Shown here: in pieces, positions 15,552-24,232 of the stretch
How the letters are laid out: each line of letters begins with the position of its first letter
Position numbering within the stretch: position 1 is the stretch's first letter
Assembly: GCA_009772895.1 (NCBI GenBank)
Contig: WOUP01000020.1
Location: forward strand, 1-54,250
From: Puniceicoccaceae bacterium 5H
GTDB lineage: Bacteria > Verrucomicrobiota > Verrucomicrobiia > Opitutales > Oceanipulchritudinaceae
Reading direction: 5' to 3'
DNA length: 54,250 bases
The notes under the pieces: model-generated
Seen by the model: the letters and a program-made list of their open reading frames with translations, nothing else
Database searches by the model: none
What the model was told of the DNA's origin: nothing
Position numbers and translations under genes: made by a program

Positions 15552-16415
15552 CTAGCTTTCGTTGATTCGCTGTTCGACGATGCCGGCTTTGTGGACGGTG
15601 AATTCGGCCGTCGGGCGCATTTGCCCGTTCTCGCCTACTTCGAAACCGCCAGTGATGTAGAGGGTCCCAAAGGCCCCGATATGACTGTGGAAGTTGGCCG
15701 GGCCGCCCTTGGCGTGGATGTAGATGTCTGCGAAGCCCTTGATCTGTTGACCGCTCATTGCCTTGGCGCGGATCATGTATTCGGGGCTCGAACTCGTGAT
15801 CTCCGGAGCGGTGATAGTGGGCGTGATCACGTCATCGTTGATGTCACGCAGCCAATGGATTTTGCCTGTCACTTGGTCGAGCTCGAAGTCGACTCCCGCC
15901 ACCAGCGCCGTGGAATCGCTGGAGGGACCGTAGACAGTCTCGACCCCGGCCAACGTGACGGCCGTAGGAAATGCCACCCGCAGGCCGGTGGTGGTGAACA
16001 AAGGCGTCAACATGCCGGCTTTTACACCAAGGCCGGCATCGCCCTCGTCAAAGTCGAAGGGCTGACCGGCAACAGCGCTGAGGGCCGTCTGGGCATTGTC
16101 GCTCGCCACGGCCCCCCAGTCGTAGTTGGGGTCGTGCATCGTCATCAACCACAGCTGATTGGTGCCAAGCTCGGAGAGCGTGAGCGGGTATTTCATGCCT
16201 GCGCCATTAGGGCGGCGGCCTACCACCTGGGGGCCGTTGCGGCCAAAGCGGGTCACATCTTCACCGTCGTTGCGCGGCTCGTAGGCGAGGCGAGGGAGAC
16301 TGCCGAACTGCTCAAAGCGGCGATGGTTTTCGGCGAGGGTGCTGAACTTGGACAGGGCAAAGTGAAATTCGCCCGTCCCAGAGCACTGGAGGTAGTCCTT
16401 GTAGTAGGATTCCAT
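15552..16415 (-). CDS. Major tail (tube) protein
   Basis: A 287-residue beta-rich protein (GAFGTLYITGGFEVGENGQMRPTA-type strands, FELDQVTGKIHWL) located after the head-tail joining genes and before the chaperone, as tail tube proteins are. The N-terminus YYKDYLQCSGTGEFHFALS is characteristic of tube subunits that start with a short label region. It should polymerise around the tape measure. The call is made from position and composition; no unique motif is recognised. Confidence 0.72.
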   Translation of the reverse strand: MESYYKDYLQCSGTGEFHFALSKFSTLAENHRRFEQFGSLPRLAYEPRNDGEDVTRFGRNGPQVVGRRPNGAGMKYPLTLSELGTNQLWLMTMHDPNYDWGAVASDNAQTALSAVAGQPFDFDEGDAGLGVKAGMLTPLFTTTGLRVAFPTAVTLAGVETVYGPSSDSTALVAGVDFELDQVTGKIHWLRDINDDVITPTITAPEITSSSPEYMIRAKAMSGQQIKGFADIYIHAKGGPANFHSHIGAFGTLYITGGFEVGENGQMRPTAEFTVHKAGIVEQRINES

Positions 16416-16418
16416 GGG

Positions 16419-16724
16419 TTACTTCTTGGAGTTTTCGGTGGAGGGCTTGGCGGCCGTGGTGCCACGCGGAATCGGTACCAGACCTTTGCCTGGAACGTTG
16501 AAGCCGACCGCCTTGGGCGTCAGCTGTTCGGCGCCCGCGCCATGGGCCTGAGTGATAGCCTGGACGTAGGCCCATTCTGCTGGCGGCAACTGATGTTCCA
16601 GCACGCGCACCACAGCCGCTCGATCGCTGCACTCAGCGAGGTGGTTGTAGATCTGCGCCTGGCGATCGAGAGGCACCTTTGGGTGCTTATCGGCGATACT
16701 GTCGGGATTGGTGATCAGGTTCAT
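16419..16724 (-). CDS. Hypothetical late protein (101 aa)
   Basis: A 101-residue protein with an N-terminal helical part (QAQIYNHLAECSDRAAVVRVL) and a flexible basic C-terminus (TTAAKPSTENSKK). It sits 3 bp upstream of the tail tube gene and 9 bp after the putative tail terminator, so it is co-expressed with both. No family is recognised. A head-tail joining accessory role is possible from position only. Confidence 0.7.
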   Translation of the reverse strand: MNLITNPDSIADKHPKVPLDRQAQIYNHLAECSDRAAVVRVLEHQLPPAEWAYVQAITQAHGAGAEQLTPKAVGFNVPGKGLVPIPRGTTAAKPSTENSKK

Positions 16725-16733
16725 GGATCGAGT

Positions 16734-17285
16734 TTAGGTTGTGGCGTGAGCGGTGCGGCCGAGGGTTCGGCGCTTGGTGCCCAGCGCGATCGAAATGGTT
16801 TGCACGTAGCCTTCCTTGGCCGGGCCATCGTCGTCTTTGGCAAAGATGGCCGGGTTGCCCTCGTCGACCGCGCACCAGGCGTGCGGCAGGTTCTCGGGAT
16901 CGAGGGGCATGGCTTCTACCAGGTCGCGTGAACCCTCGTGGACGTTGAAAACGCCGGGCGTAGTGTCATCGCCGAAGAAGGCCAGCGACTCTTCGCCCAC
17001 GGTGATCGTCGCGTCGAGGTAGAAGACGTAGACCTCAAAGACGCGGTGCGTGATGAGGGTCTGCCCGTCGCGTTGGCGCCGGTAGGAGTCGCGGCCGGGC
17101 ACGATGAGGCAAGACCGCTCGCTCAGCTCGATCAGCTTGGAGAGCTGCTCGTTGACGTTCCGGTTGGACGTGCCGAGGTGGATGGTGCCTTCGGCAAACA
17201 CGGGCTCGATGGGATCGCTCCATCCGAGCTGGTAAAGCCGGGCGCGGAGGGCTTCAAGGGCGGCGCGTGGATCGTCGTAGGCCAT
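16734..17285 (-). CDS. Putative tail terminator/neck protein
   Basis: A 183-residue protein that starts MAYDDPRAALEALRARLYQLG and continues with beta-strand-rich sequence (RVFEVYVFYLDATITVGEE). Its place between the gp10-like completion gene and the tail tube gene matches the tail terminator slot of siphoviruses, and its start overlaps the stop of the upstream gene. No catalytic motif is visible. Function is inferred from gene order. Confidence 0.6.
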   Translation of the reverse strand: MAYDDPRAALEALRARLYQLGWSDPIEPVFAEGTIHLGTSNRNVNEQLSKLIELSERSCLIVPGRDSYRRQRDGQTLITHRVFEVYVFYLDATITVGEESLAFFGDDTTPGVFNVHEGSRDLVEAMPLDPENLPHAWCAVDEGNPAIFAKDDDGPAKEGYVQTISIALGTKRRTLGRTAHATT

Positions 17286-17890
17286 TAGCTGTTTCCCCCT
17301 CCTGCAAAGTCGCGCGCGGCGAGGCGCTGGATGGCGCGGATGGCCGCACCCCGCATGGCGGATTTCTTGGGCAGCACGGTGGGATCGGGGGCATGCTTAG
17401 AGCTGCGGCGCAGCACGTAGACGCCTTCGATGTGATCGTCGAATTGCACGGCGAGGATGCCTATGGTCTCCGGCTTGCCCTTTTTGGACGGGAGCTTGAA
17501 CATTTGCAGCCCGGTCGACCGCTCAAAGTCGCGGGCGGTTGTGCCCTTGGATAGAGGCGAAATCGGAATGGCCAGCGCCTTCTTCTCAGTCGGGCGAACG
17601 GTGCCGCCGTGGTAGTGCAGGTTGATGCCGACTTGTGAGACCGAGACCACCACGCCGCGCTCGTCGACCGACCAGCTCGTGGCGGAAGCCGCCTTCGCGT
17701 AGTAGTGCTCGCGGGGCCCGCCCAGCTTATTCGGCTCGGCCGCGTCCTTCTTTTGCAAGTGGACTTTTACGACCGTTGCAACGGCCTTGCCGATGGCGTG
17801 CAGGTAGCGCGGCTCTGAAGGTGCCCCGTGCAGCTGGTGCATGAACTCCTGCAGCGGCTTGGAATTGATGGTAACGGAGGTGATGCTCAT
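17285..17890 (-). CDS. HK97 gp10-like / Mu gpG-like tail completion protein
   Basis: A 201-residue protein with the features of the virion morphogenesis/gp10 group. These include a short N-terminal helix (LQEFMHQLHG), a central beta part (VVSVSQVGINLHYHGGTVRPTEKKALAIP) with the HxGGxxxPxxxKaLaIP pattern common to this group, and a basic C-terminus. It joins the neck to the tail. It overlaps the gpF-like gene by 4 bp upstream and the next gene by 1 bp downstream. Confidence 0.75.
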   Translation of the reverse strand: MSITSVTINSKPLQEFMHQLHGAPSEPRYLHAIGKAVATVVKVHLQKKDAAEPNKLGGPREHYYAKAASATSWSVDERGVVVSVSQVGINLHYHGGTVRPTEKKALAIPISPLSKGTTARDFERSTGLQMFKLPSKKGKPETIGILAVQFDDHIEGVYVLRRSSKHAPDPTVLPKKSAMRGAAIRAIQRLAARDFAGGGNS

Positions 17891-18681
17891 TCGTCGTCCT
17901 CCAGGTCAAGGTCTTCCAAGGGCGTGGCCACGAAGCGGCCGGAAGCGTCGAAGCGGCCAATGCCGCTCGCCTCGAGCGCACGGCGCAGCTGCGGGTCGTT
18001 CACCTTCGGCTGAGCCGAGGGCGGCACGTCGCCAAAGGTGTCGTCCTGCGGAGTGGGAGGCTGATCGCCCGGGTTCATCACGCCGAGCGCTTCGGCTTCG
18101 TCGACGAAGATGTCGACCCGGCCCATGCCAGAGTTAAAGTCGAAGGGCGGCCACGGTGTGCCGAAGCGCGAAATCTTGCGCCAGATGGGATCGTTTTTCA
18201 GCGCGATCATGCGACCGCCGTAGAACTGCCCGCCAGCCGCGCGCCACCTGGTGGGCCAGTCGCGCGGTTCCATGCGCTGGGCCACGCGGATCAGCTCTTG
18301 AGCCGGGTAGAGAAAGAGGATGTCGGGATCCTGATCGAGTTTCCACTGGCCGTAGCCTAGGGCCATCTCGACGTTTGTATTCAGGATCAGTTCCAGGCGG
18401 GCGTCGGTCATCAGCGCCGCCGGATCGCCCAAGCGGACCAGGTCGCGCAGTTGAGCCTTGGCCATGGCGGTGCCCAGTTCGCCGTTGAGGATTTCGTCCA
18501 CGACCACCTGCACCTCTTCGAGAAATTCGATGTTCTGGACGCGGGCGGAAAAGATCGCCGATCGGCGGAACTCCAGTTCGAGCAACTCGATTTCCTCAGT
18601 GGTGAGAGGAGTCGGCCAAATCTCCCGCACGCGCCAATCGGCGAGGGCTTCAGAGAATGGAACTGGCTCGGTGAAGATCAT
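17887..18681 (-). CDS. Phage head morphogenesis protein (Mu gpF / SPP1 gp7-like)
   Basis: A 264-residue minor head protein. The middle holds the helical region and the family-like motif WRAAGGQFYGGRMIALKNDPIW followed by FGTPWPPFDFNSGMGRVD. This corresponds to the conserved 'PPxHPNCRS' zone of gpF-like proteins but has lost its His and Cys residues. The C-terminus is acidic (EDLDLEDDE). In Mu the gene follows the portal directly; here it lies after the capsid and the gp36-like gene, an altered order. It is probably packaged in small numbers in the head. Confidence 0.7.
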   Translation of the reverse strand: MIFTEPVPFSEALADWRVREIWPTPLTTEEIELLELEFRRSAIFSARVQNIEFLEEVQVVVDEILNGELGTAMAKAQLRDLVRLGDPAALMTDARLELILNTNVEMALGYGQWKLDQDPDILFLYPAQELIRVAQRMEPRDWPTRWRAAGGQFYGGRMIALKNDPIWRKISRFGTPWPPFDFNSGMGRVDIFVDEAEALGVMNPGDQPPTPQDDTFGDVPPSAQPKVNDPQLRRALEASGIGRFDASGRFVATPLEDLDLEDDE

Positions 18682-18702
18682 GGAGGTGGGAAAGGGATCG
18701 GC

Positions 18703-19152
18703 TTAGAGACCGTTGAGGCTGTCGCGGGTGGCGAGAGGGGTGGTTTTCTTGACGACGGTGACGGCGGCGCCAGTGGCGAAGGTGTCGTCGGTCGCGCCTT
18801 CGGGCTGCTCCACCCGAAACTTGCAGGCGGCCACCTGGCGCAAGAGCACGAGGGCGGCGTTGTAGAGGTCCATTCGGGTCTCGCTGACCTTCTGGTCGAC
18901 GCGGGCTGGAATGCGCACCGTGATGAGGTGCAGCGCGGCTTGCAGGAGGTTCGACGGGATCGTGTCACCGGCGGCCAGCTCGTTGTGGTCGCAGGCGGCG
19001 ACGTAGCCGCGCACTTCGTCCACCACTTGCTTGATCGTCTCCAGTACGGGATCGGCCTGCCCGGCCGCCGTGGCGACAGTGCGGTATTTCTCGATCTCGC
19101 GGGCGTTGAGGACCGTGAGCACGTCGGCTTCGGTGATCTGGATCCAGCTCAT
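18703..19152 (-). CDS. Mu gp36-like (DUF1320) head completion protein
   Basis: ATG at 19152 gives 149 residues starting MSWIQITEADVLTVLNAREIEKYRT, the typical N-terminus of DUF1320/gp36 head-tail connectors. The middle (LLQAALHLITVRIPARVDQKVSETRMDLYNAAL) fits the helical bundle of that family. It lies just downstream of the major capsid gene, as in Mu. A strong hairpin (19166-19199) separates the two. A longer frame extends upstream but runs through the hairpin and the capsid gene, so the internal ATG is preferred. Confidence 0.75.
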   Translation of the reverse strand: MSWIQITEADVLTVLNAREIEKYRTVATAAGQADPVLETIKQVVDEVRGYVAACDHNELAAGDTIPSNLLQAALHLITVRIPARVDQKVSETRMDLYNAALVLLRQVAACKFRVEQPEGATDDTFATGAAVTVVKKTTPLATRDSLNGL

Positions 19153-19165
19153 AAAGAAGGGAGGA

Positions 19166-19199
19166 GCCCGGGCGAGAAAACCTCTTAACTCGCCCGGGC
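19166..19199 (-). terminator. Hairpin after the major capsid gene
   Basis: GCCCGGGCGAG (19166-19176) pairs perfectly with CTCGCCCGGGC (19189-19199), loop 12 nt. On the minus strand it is followed by TCCTCCCTTCTTT, pyrimidine-rich but without a clean T-run. It could be a leaky terminator or an mRNA-stabilising 3' end that keeps capsid expression above that of downstream genes. Confidence 0.55.
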
Positions 19200-19225
19200 G
19201 GTGGGCATGAGGACGATATGGGACC

Positions 19226-20218
19226 TTACGAAATGGTCGCCTTACGGATGCCGAGAGTGCTCGTGAGCACGATCGACGAGTAATGCTCGACGGTGATCGC
19301 GATGAGCTTCGGACCCATCTCGCGCCGGTAGACGCGGATGCGGCCGCCGCCTTCGACGGGCGATACAAAGCGCTTGATGCACGAGGGGTCGTTTACGCCC
19401 AGGCCGCTGACCGCGTAGAACATCAGCACCTGATTCGCGACATAAGGCGTCAAAGTGCTGGCACCCTTGTAGCGGGCATCGGTGGCCGTGATCGACTCGA
19501 CGTTCAGGAAGCTGCCAACCTGCTGCACCGACATCGCCGCGCTGGCGTATCCGCCGGCGTTGTTTTGGGCACGGCAGGCAGTGACCCGCTTTTCCCAGGC
19601 CGTTTCGCCATAACCGACACGATTCGGGCGAAGGCCAACCGCTTGCTGTGAGAGCAGCAGCTGATTGCGAATGTCTTGTTCGGGATCTTTGCCGGCCGTC
19701 GTGTCCCACGTCAGATTGACGTTCGTCGCGGCGGCCTTGAGCAGGTTGATGGCCCGGCGGATTTCGTTACGCTTCAGGCGTTGCATCAGGCGCATCGTCT
19801 CCTGTTGTTCGGAGAAGGGCCCGTTGAGCTTGTCGCGGTCGAGCACAATGGTCAGGCCCTTGTTCAAGGTCTTGCCATTCTTGTCGACGGCGCCGCGTTC
19901 CTTCACGCGGGCGAAGTCGGCATAAATCTCGCGGACATCTTCATCGCCGTCGTCGCTCCAGAACTCATCGCTGTGGAGGAATTCCTTGTATTCGAAGAGG
20001 CGCGGGACCTGGACGCCGGGGGCGTAGAATTCCAGGAGCTGCTCCAGCGGATCGCTGTCCCAGCCGCCCACGATGTAATTCGTCAGTGGCTCGCTGTATT
20101 GGCTTTCGTCAAAGCGGGACTCGTTGGAGGCGTAAACGAAGCCGGGCTGGCAGTTGCTGCCTTGGTCGGCATGAACGGCTTCGAGCGGGATCGCGTAAGG
20201 TTCGAGAACGGAAATCAT
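19226..20218 (-). CDS. Major capsid protein
   Basis: A 330-residue protein downstream of the protease/scaffold and decoration genes, the standard capsid position. Sequence features fit an HK97-fold capsid of the lambda gpE/Mu gpT type: an N-terminal arm, acidic and helical middle (DGDEDVREIYADFARVKERG), a spine helix (QETMRLMQRLKRNEIRRAINL) and the C-terminal GGRIRVYRREMGPKLIAI region. A strong hairpin follows the gene, consistent with high expression. No motif is unique, so the call leans on order and size. Confidence 0.82.
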   Translation of the reverse strand: MISVLEPYAIPLEAVHADQGSNCQPGFVYASNESRFDESQYSEPLTNYIVGGWDSDPLEQLLEFYAPGVQVPRLFEYKEFLHSDEFWSDDGDEDVREIYADFARVKERGAVDKNGKTLNKGLTIVLDRDKLNGPFSEQQETMRLMQRLKRNEIRRAINLLKAAATNVNLTWDTTAGKDPEQDIRNQLLLSQQAVGLRPNRVGYGETAWEKRVTACRAQNNAGGYASAAMSVQQVGSFLNVESITATDARYKGASTLTPYVANQVLMFYAVSGLGVNDPSCIKRFVSPVEGGGRIRVYRREMGPKLIAITVEHYSSIVLTSTLGIRKATIS

Positions 20219-20254
20219 GGTAAAAACGATTCGGTATGGTCGGTAAGCGGCGGC

Positions 20255-20833
20255 TTAGGCTTGCAGAACCTTCAGCTCGGCGGGTTCGGTGAGGGCGGCC
20301 CCCACGGCGGCGATGTCGGTGCCAGCGGTGCCAGAGAAAGCGGCCAGCACGACCACCTTCACCGGAGCATGGGTTTCGACGATGATCTCATCACCGTCGG
20401 CAGTGGCGGCAGTGCGGGCACGGCCGATGCGGTAGTAGGTGCCTGCGGCGGCAGGCTCGTTCTGCACCTTGCCGGCAGCGGCGACGTAGACCGGCTCGTC
20501 GGCGGCGATCTCTTCACTGGCGATCATCCGCTTGCCGACGGGTTTGCCAGCCAAAAGCCGCACGGTGCAGAAGTCTCCCAGGGCGGCAGTCGCATCGACA
20601 ACGCCCAGAGGCACCTCGTTTGCGGCACAGATGGCGACCTCGTTGTCGGCAGTGCCTTGGGTGACAAGGCAGCTGGCAAGAGTCAGGGCCTCTTCGGCCA
20701 CACGGGTTACCGCGCCGTATTCGATTTCGTTGGGCGGGGCGACGTTGCAGGCGATGATGGAATCGCGGTTGCGAACGTAGAACACGGCGAAGGCGAACAG
20801 GAAGAGCACTAAAAAAAGGATGGGCACGAACAT
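20255..20833 (-). CDS. Head decoration-like protein (DUF2190 type) with N-terminal membrane helix
   Basis: The 192-residue protein has a C-terminal domain like DUF2190/capsid cement proteins (ADEPVYVAAAGKVQNEP, GTYYRIGRARTAA, ALGDFCTVRL). It lies immediately upstream of the capsid gene, as decoration genes do. Residues 2-20 form a strong hydrophobic helix (PILFLVLFLFAFAVFYV) followed by RNRD, which is not expected in a cement protein. The frame is continuous, and no clear internal ATG removes the helix. It may anchor early capsids to the membrane or be cleaved off. Confidence 0.7.
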   Translation of the reverse strand: MFVPILFLVLFLFAFAVFYVRNRDSIIACNVAPPNEIEYGAVTRVAEEALTLASCLVTQGTADNEVAICAANEVPLGVVDATAALGDFCTVRLLAGKPVGKRMIASEEIAADEPVYVAAAGKVQNEPAAAGTYYRIGRARTAATADGDEIIVETHAPVKVVVLAAFSGTAGTDIAAVGAALTEPAELKVLQA

Positions 20834-20867
20834 GGTAGTAAGTGTGGAAATGGAAGATTGACCGGAG

Positions 20868-21143
20868 TTAGGCCTTGCTGTTGGCGATGGCCACCAGCTC
20901 GGCGGTGATCTGGCAGGGCGTATCAGCGGCCTGATCGGCCTTGATCTGCGCTTCGATCACGGCGACCGCCTGCTCTCGAGTGAGGCCAGCCTTCATCTTG
21001 CGCTGGATGATCGGCTTGAGGCGGTCTGTGAACTGAGACGACGCAGCCGAGAGGGCGGCGAGGTCTACAGGAGTGTTGGCCGCGGGCTCGTTGGCCACGG
21101 GCTCATTGGCCACGGGGGCCGAAGAATTGGTCTTTCCGGACAT
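20868..21143 (-). CDS. Hypothetical head-region protein (91 aa)
   Basis: A small protein with a repetitive N-terminus (PVANEPVANEPAANTP) and a helical C-terminal part (FTDRLKPIIQRKMKAGLTREQAVAVIEAQ). It lies between the protease/scaffold and decoration genes. It may be a second scaffold-like or assembly factor. No family is recognised. Confidence 0.65.
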   Translation of the reverse strand: MSGKTNSSAPVANEPVANEPAANTPVDLAALSAASSQFTDRLKPIIQRKMKAGLTREQAVAVIEAQIKADQAADTPCQITAELVAIANSKA

Positions 21144-21182
21144 GGTATTTAAAGTGTGGTGTTGGTGGCGGGCTGGCGGGGA

Positions 21183-22478
21183 TTAGACCGTCTGCGGATC
21201 GGTGTTGGCGGTGGCGGTCTCTTGCTGCCACGTCTCCCAGGCAGCGCGGCCTTCGGGCGATGCGGAAGCGGCCTGGTTGGCGGCCTCGTAGGTCATGCCG
21301 GCGGCCATGTGCCCGGCGACGAGCTTTTCATAGGCCGCACGGCCCTTGGACTCGACGGGCGCCCGGCGGGCGCCGAGGCCCGCAGTGTAGGCGTTCTGGG
21401 CGCTGTGAACGGTGGTAGCTTTCGCTCCCAGCTCCTTTGAGACGGTCTCGATCGCGGCCTCGTTGGCGGCATCGACAATGCGCTGCTCGAAGCCCGTGCG
21501 CTCGGCGGCGGTGATGGCGCCGCGCTTCACGTGACCGTCGACAATGAGGGCGGCCCGGGCCTTGCGCTCGTTGGCGAAAGCCGTCTGGGCGGCCTTCAAC
21601 TTCGAGTCTTCCGAATTCGCGGCGTCGGCCGTCTGCTTGAGACCCGCCACGCTGGCGGTCATCTCGGTGATCGAAATCGCATCGGCGCCGGGCGTTTCTG
21701 CGACGGTATCTGCTACGCGCTCGTTGGAAAACCCGAGGGCGAGCAGGAGTTTCTTCAGTTTTTCGTTCATGGATGTGCTTTTCGGGTTCGGCGCGGTAGC
21801 GGAGTTGGCCGCAGCCGCATCGGGGAGATTTGGCCGGTCCGTCAGCCCCAGACTGAGGAGCTTGACCGGCGAAAAGATTCGGGGGGCGGTCGAAACGGCG
21901 CGCATGGCCCAGCGCGGCGAAAAGCGCCACTTCTTGCGCTCGCGGACGTTCGCCCATGCCTCGGCCCAATCGACCTTCAGGTAAAATCCGTCGTCACGGG
22001 CCTCCATGCCGGTCACGACGCCATAGGGACTCGTGTCTTCGTGCCCTTCCTGGTTGGCAAAGGCAGCATCGTCCGGATGGCCGATGTAGACCGGTGGACG
22101 GTGGCCACCCACCCCGAAGGCGCGCTTCAGCCGATCCCCGGTCGACTTGAAGGCCTTCACCATGGTCTCGGCGCTCGCCTTCGTGATCCGCTGGAGACCG
22201 AGCGAGTGCGGCACGTCGCCGTAAGTGGCAACGCGATACCAGCCATCAGAGGCGTTCGACATCTCTTCCAGCGGGCCGCAGCAGAACTGTTCTTCAGCGG
22301 GCGCTTCGGAAGGGTCTTGCTCCTCATTGGCAGCAGAGGCCAAATCGAAGGTTGCATGCCCAATCGTGGAGGCATTGCAAAACGGCGAGAATGCCTTGCA
22401 AAACGTCTCCGGCGAATCGACTGGCTCATGACATGGGCAAAGGGTGTCTAGGCTCACAGGGGCGATTTTCGGTTTCAT
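21183..22478 (-). CDS. Mu gpI-like prohead protease with scaffold domain
   Basis: A 431-residue protein. The N-terminal 230 residues contain gpI-like protease features: PPVYIGHPDDAAF with a His in the position expected for the catalytic site, then VTGMEARDDGFYLKVDW and KWRFSPRW with a probable catalytic Ser, and LGLTDRPNLP. The rest is helical, charged and alanine-rich, as scaffolds are. An internal ATG at 21770 (MNEKLKKLLLALGF) would give a separate 195-residue scaffold, as Mu gpZ is made from within gpI. No strong internal ribosome binding site is seen. The N-terminus also has a cysteine-rich stretch. The start overlaps the portal stop. Confidence 0.82.
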   Translation of the reverse strand: MKPKIAPVSLDTLCPCHEPVDSPETFCKAFSPFCNASTIGHATFDLASAANEEQDPSEAPAEEQFCCGPLEEMSNASDGWYRVATYGDVPHSLGLQRITKASAETMVKAFKSTGDRLKRAFGVGGHRPPVYIGHPDDAAFANQEGHEDTSPYGVVTGMEARDDGFYLKVDWAEAWANVRERKKWRFSPRWAMRAVSTAPRIFSPVKLLSLGLTDRPNLPDAAAANSATAPNPKSTSMNEKLKKLLLALGFSNERVADTVAETPGADAISITEMTASVAGLKQTADAANSEDSKLKAAQTAFANERKARAALIVDGHVKRGAITAAERTGFEQRIVDAANEAAIETVSKELGAKATTVHSAQNAYTAGLGARRAPVESKGRAAYEKLVAGHMAAGMTYEAANQAASASPEGRAAWETWQQETATANTDPQTV

Positions 22479-24232
22479 GCTGATTGGCGGCTGAAAAGGT
22501 TCTTCAGGAATGTGAGGATCCCGCGCTGCTGGACCGTCTCCGGCTCGGGTTCGGCGGACAAAGATTCGCCCTTGACGATAGCGGCTTCGGCGGCGCCGTT
22601 GATAAAGGCGGCAGCCTGGCCTTGCACCATGACCTCGGGCACGGCGTCGGCTTCGTTCATTTGGCGGTAGAGGTCGGGCATTTCGGCCCGCAGGTTGCGC
22701 AGGATAGCGTCGCGCTCTTCGGTCGTGGCGGCATTGGCGGCACTGACGAGTCGCTGCCGGATCGGATCAGTCAGGTGGGCGCGTGCACGAGCCACGCGAG
22801 CTTGCATGCTTTGCTGGAGCTGTTGGGCAATGCTTTCGCTTTCGATGCGCACCTTTGCAGCGGCATTGGCGGCCTGCTGCAGAGCCCCACCATCGGGGGG
22901 AGTGTCCCGGCGGTGCTTCCCTTCGGCCTGAGGGTCTGACCGACCCGCCGGGACTTCACCCTCTACCCCATTTGGCTGTGACTGACGACTGGCAACCAAA
23001 AGTTCTGTTTCGCCCTCGGCGGGCGCGGGCAGGCCAAATTGTTCGCGGTAATCGTCCTTTGCGATTTCGATACCACGATCGATGGCTTTGTCCCACTTGG
23101 CCTGCTCCTTCTCAGTATCCGTGCGGTCTTTGGGCAGGATCTTGATGTAGGCCAGCAGCCGATCAGAGCCAAAGAGCATGCGACCGATCTCGCGGTCGAC
23201 GTAGATGTTGAGCGCCTCGGTGAGCATGTTCGCGTCGTCCTGCTCGATGTTCTCGCGCTCTTCCTCCTGCTGCGTGGCACCGACGGCGTCGCCCTTGGAT
23301 TGGCTGGAGAGGTCACCGCCACGCCAGAGCGCCATGATGCTGCGCTCCATGTGCTCGACCAAAACCTTCTGCGGCGGTTCGCCGTTGGTGGAGATGGTGT
23401 TCATCTCCACCTCTTCGGCCATGCCGGTAGCGATGATGGAATCGTTGGCGAGGCCCCGCAGAGCCTCCACCCATTCTTTCCACTCCTTTGAATCTTTGGT
23501 GGCGGGGGTTTTGCCCTGCACCCACGGGAAGCCGTATTTCTCGCTGAGGATCAGCCAGTCTTTGAGCGGCAGGCTCTTGAACATCCACGCCACGCTGGTC
23601 GCCTCCATCAGCGCCACGTCGGCGCTCGTGATCATCCATTGACCACGGTTCAGCGGGATACCGTCGGTCGCCCAATCGAAGGGCAGGAAGCGGAGGCTAC
23701 CGGTACGGTTCTCGAAGAACCAGAGCGGCACGAAGACGAAAGTAGCGGTGTAGGCGTCGCGGCCCTCGTTGTCGGTGTCGGGCTCCCAGAGGATTTCATG
23801 GACGGCGTAGCCCTTGGCCACCGCATCCATCATCTGACGGAAGAGGAGCTGGGCGCCGCCCTGCTTGTCCTGGTCCACGCCGTGGCGCGCGGTGCAGTTG
23901 TTGTAAAACCACTCCAGCGCTTGCTTGTGGCGGGCAGCCTCGGGCGAATCGTCGACCGTCAGAATCTGCCAATCGAGAAGAGCGGCCGCGCGCTTGCGCT
24001 TCGGGATCACCGTCTGGCAAACCGGGTCGCGTTCCTCGATCGACTGCCAGACCTGCGAGGCTTCCGTGAGGTAGCCGGCGTGGTAGGCATCGAGCACGCG
24101 CACCAGGCGTGTCGGGTTCATGTTCCGCAGGGGCGAGAACCGCGAGTTCTTGTGCTGCTCGACGCGTTCGGAGCCGAGGGCAGGCATAGCCGCATTGGCG
24201 GCCGGCAAAGTGGTAGGAAGTTGCTCAGCCAT
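22475..24232 (-). CDS. Portal protein (Mu gp29-like, DUF935)
   Basis: A 585-residue portal subunit through which DNA is packaged. DUF935 features are clear: RLVRVLDAYHAGYLTEASQVW, DPVCQTVIPKRKRAAALLDW, AVHEILWEPD, KYGFPWVQGK, GLANDSIIATGM, then a Q-rich GDAVGATQQEEERENIEQDD segment. It follows the terminase directly (1-bp overlap) and precedes the protease, exactly the Mu order gp28-gp29-gpI. The C-terminal 150 residues are helical. Confidence 0.92.
   Translation of the reverse strand: MAEQLPTTLPAANAAMPALGSERVEQHKNSRFSPLRNMNPTRLVRVLDAYHAGYLTEASQVWQSIEERDPVCQTVIPKRKRAAALLDWQILTVDDSPEAARHKQALEWFYNNCTARHGVDQDKQGGAQLLFRQMMDAVAKGYAVHEILWEPDTDNEGRDAYTATFVFVPLWFFENRTGSLRFLPFDWATDGIPLNRGQWMITSADVALMEATSVAWMFKSLPLKDWLILSEKYGFPWVQGKTPATKDSKEWKEWVEALRGLANDSIIATGMAEEVEMNTISTNGEPPQKVLVEHMERSIMALWRGGDLSSQSKGDAVGATQQEEERENIEQDDANMLTEALNIYVDREIGRMLFGSDRLLAYIKILPKDRTDTEKEQAKWDKAIDRGIEIAKDDYREQFGLPAPAEGETELLVASRQSQPNGVEGEVPAGRSDPQAEGKHRRDTPPDGGALQQAANAAAKVRIESESIAQQLQQSMQARVARARAHLTDPIRQRLVSAANAATTEERDAILRNLRAEMPDLYRQMNEADAVPEVMVQGQAAAFINGAAEAAIVKGESLSAEPEPETVQQRGILTFLKNLFSRQSA

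Noticed and set aside
15591-16931. 446-aa plus-strand frame opposite the tail tube and neck genes
   Set aside because: Antisense to a run of well-ordered late genes. Long open frames on the opposite strand are common at this GC content.
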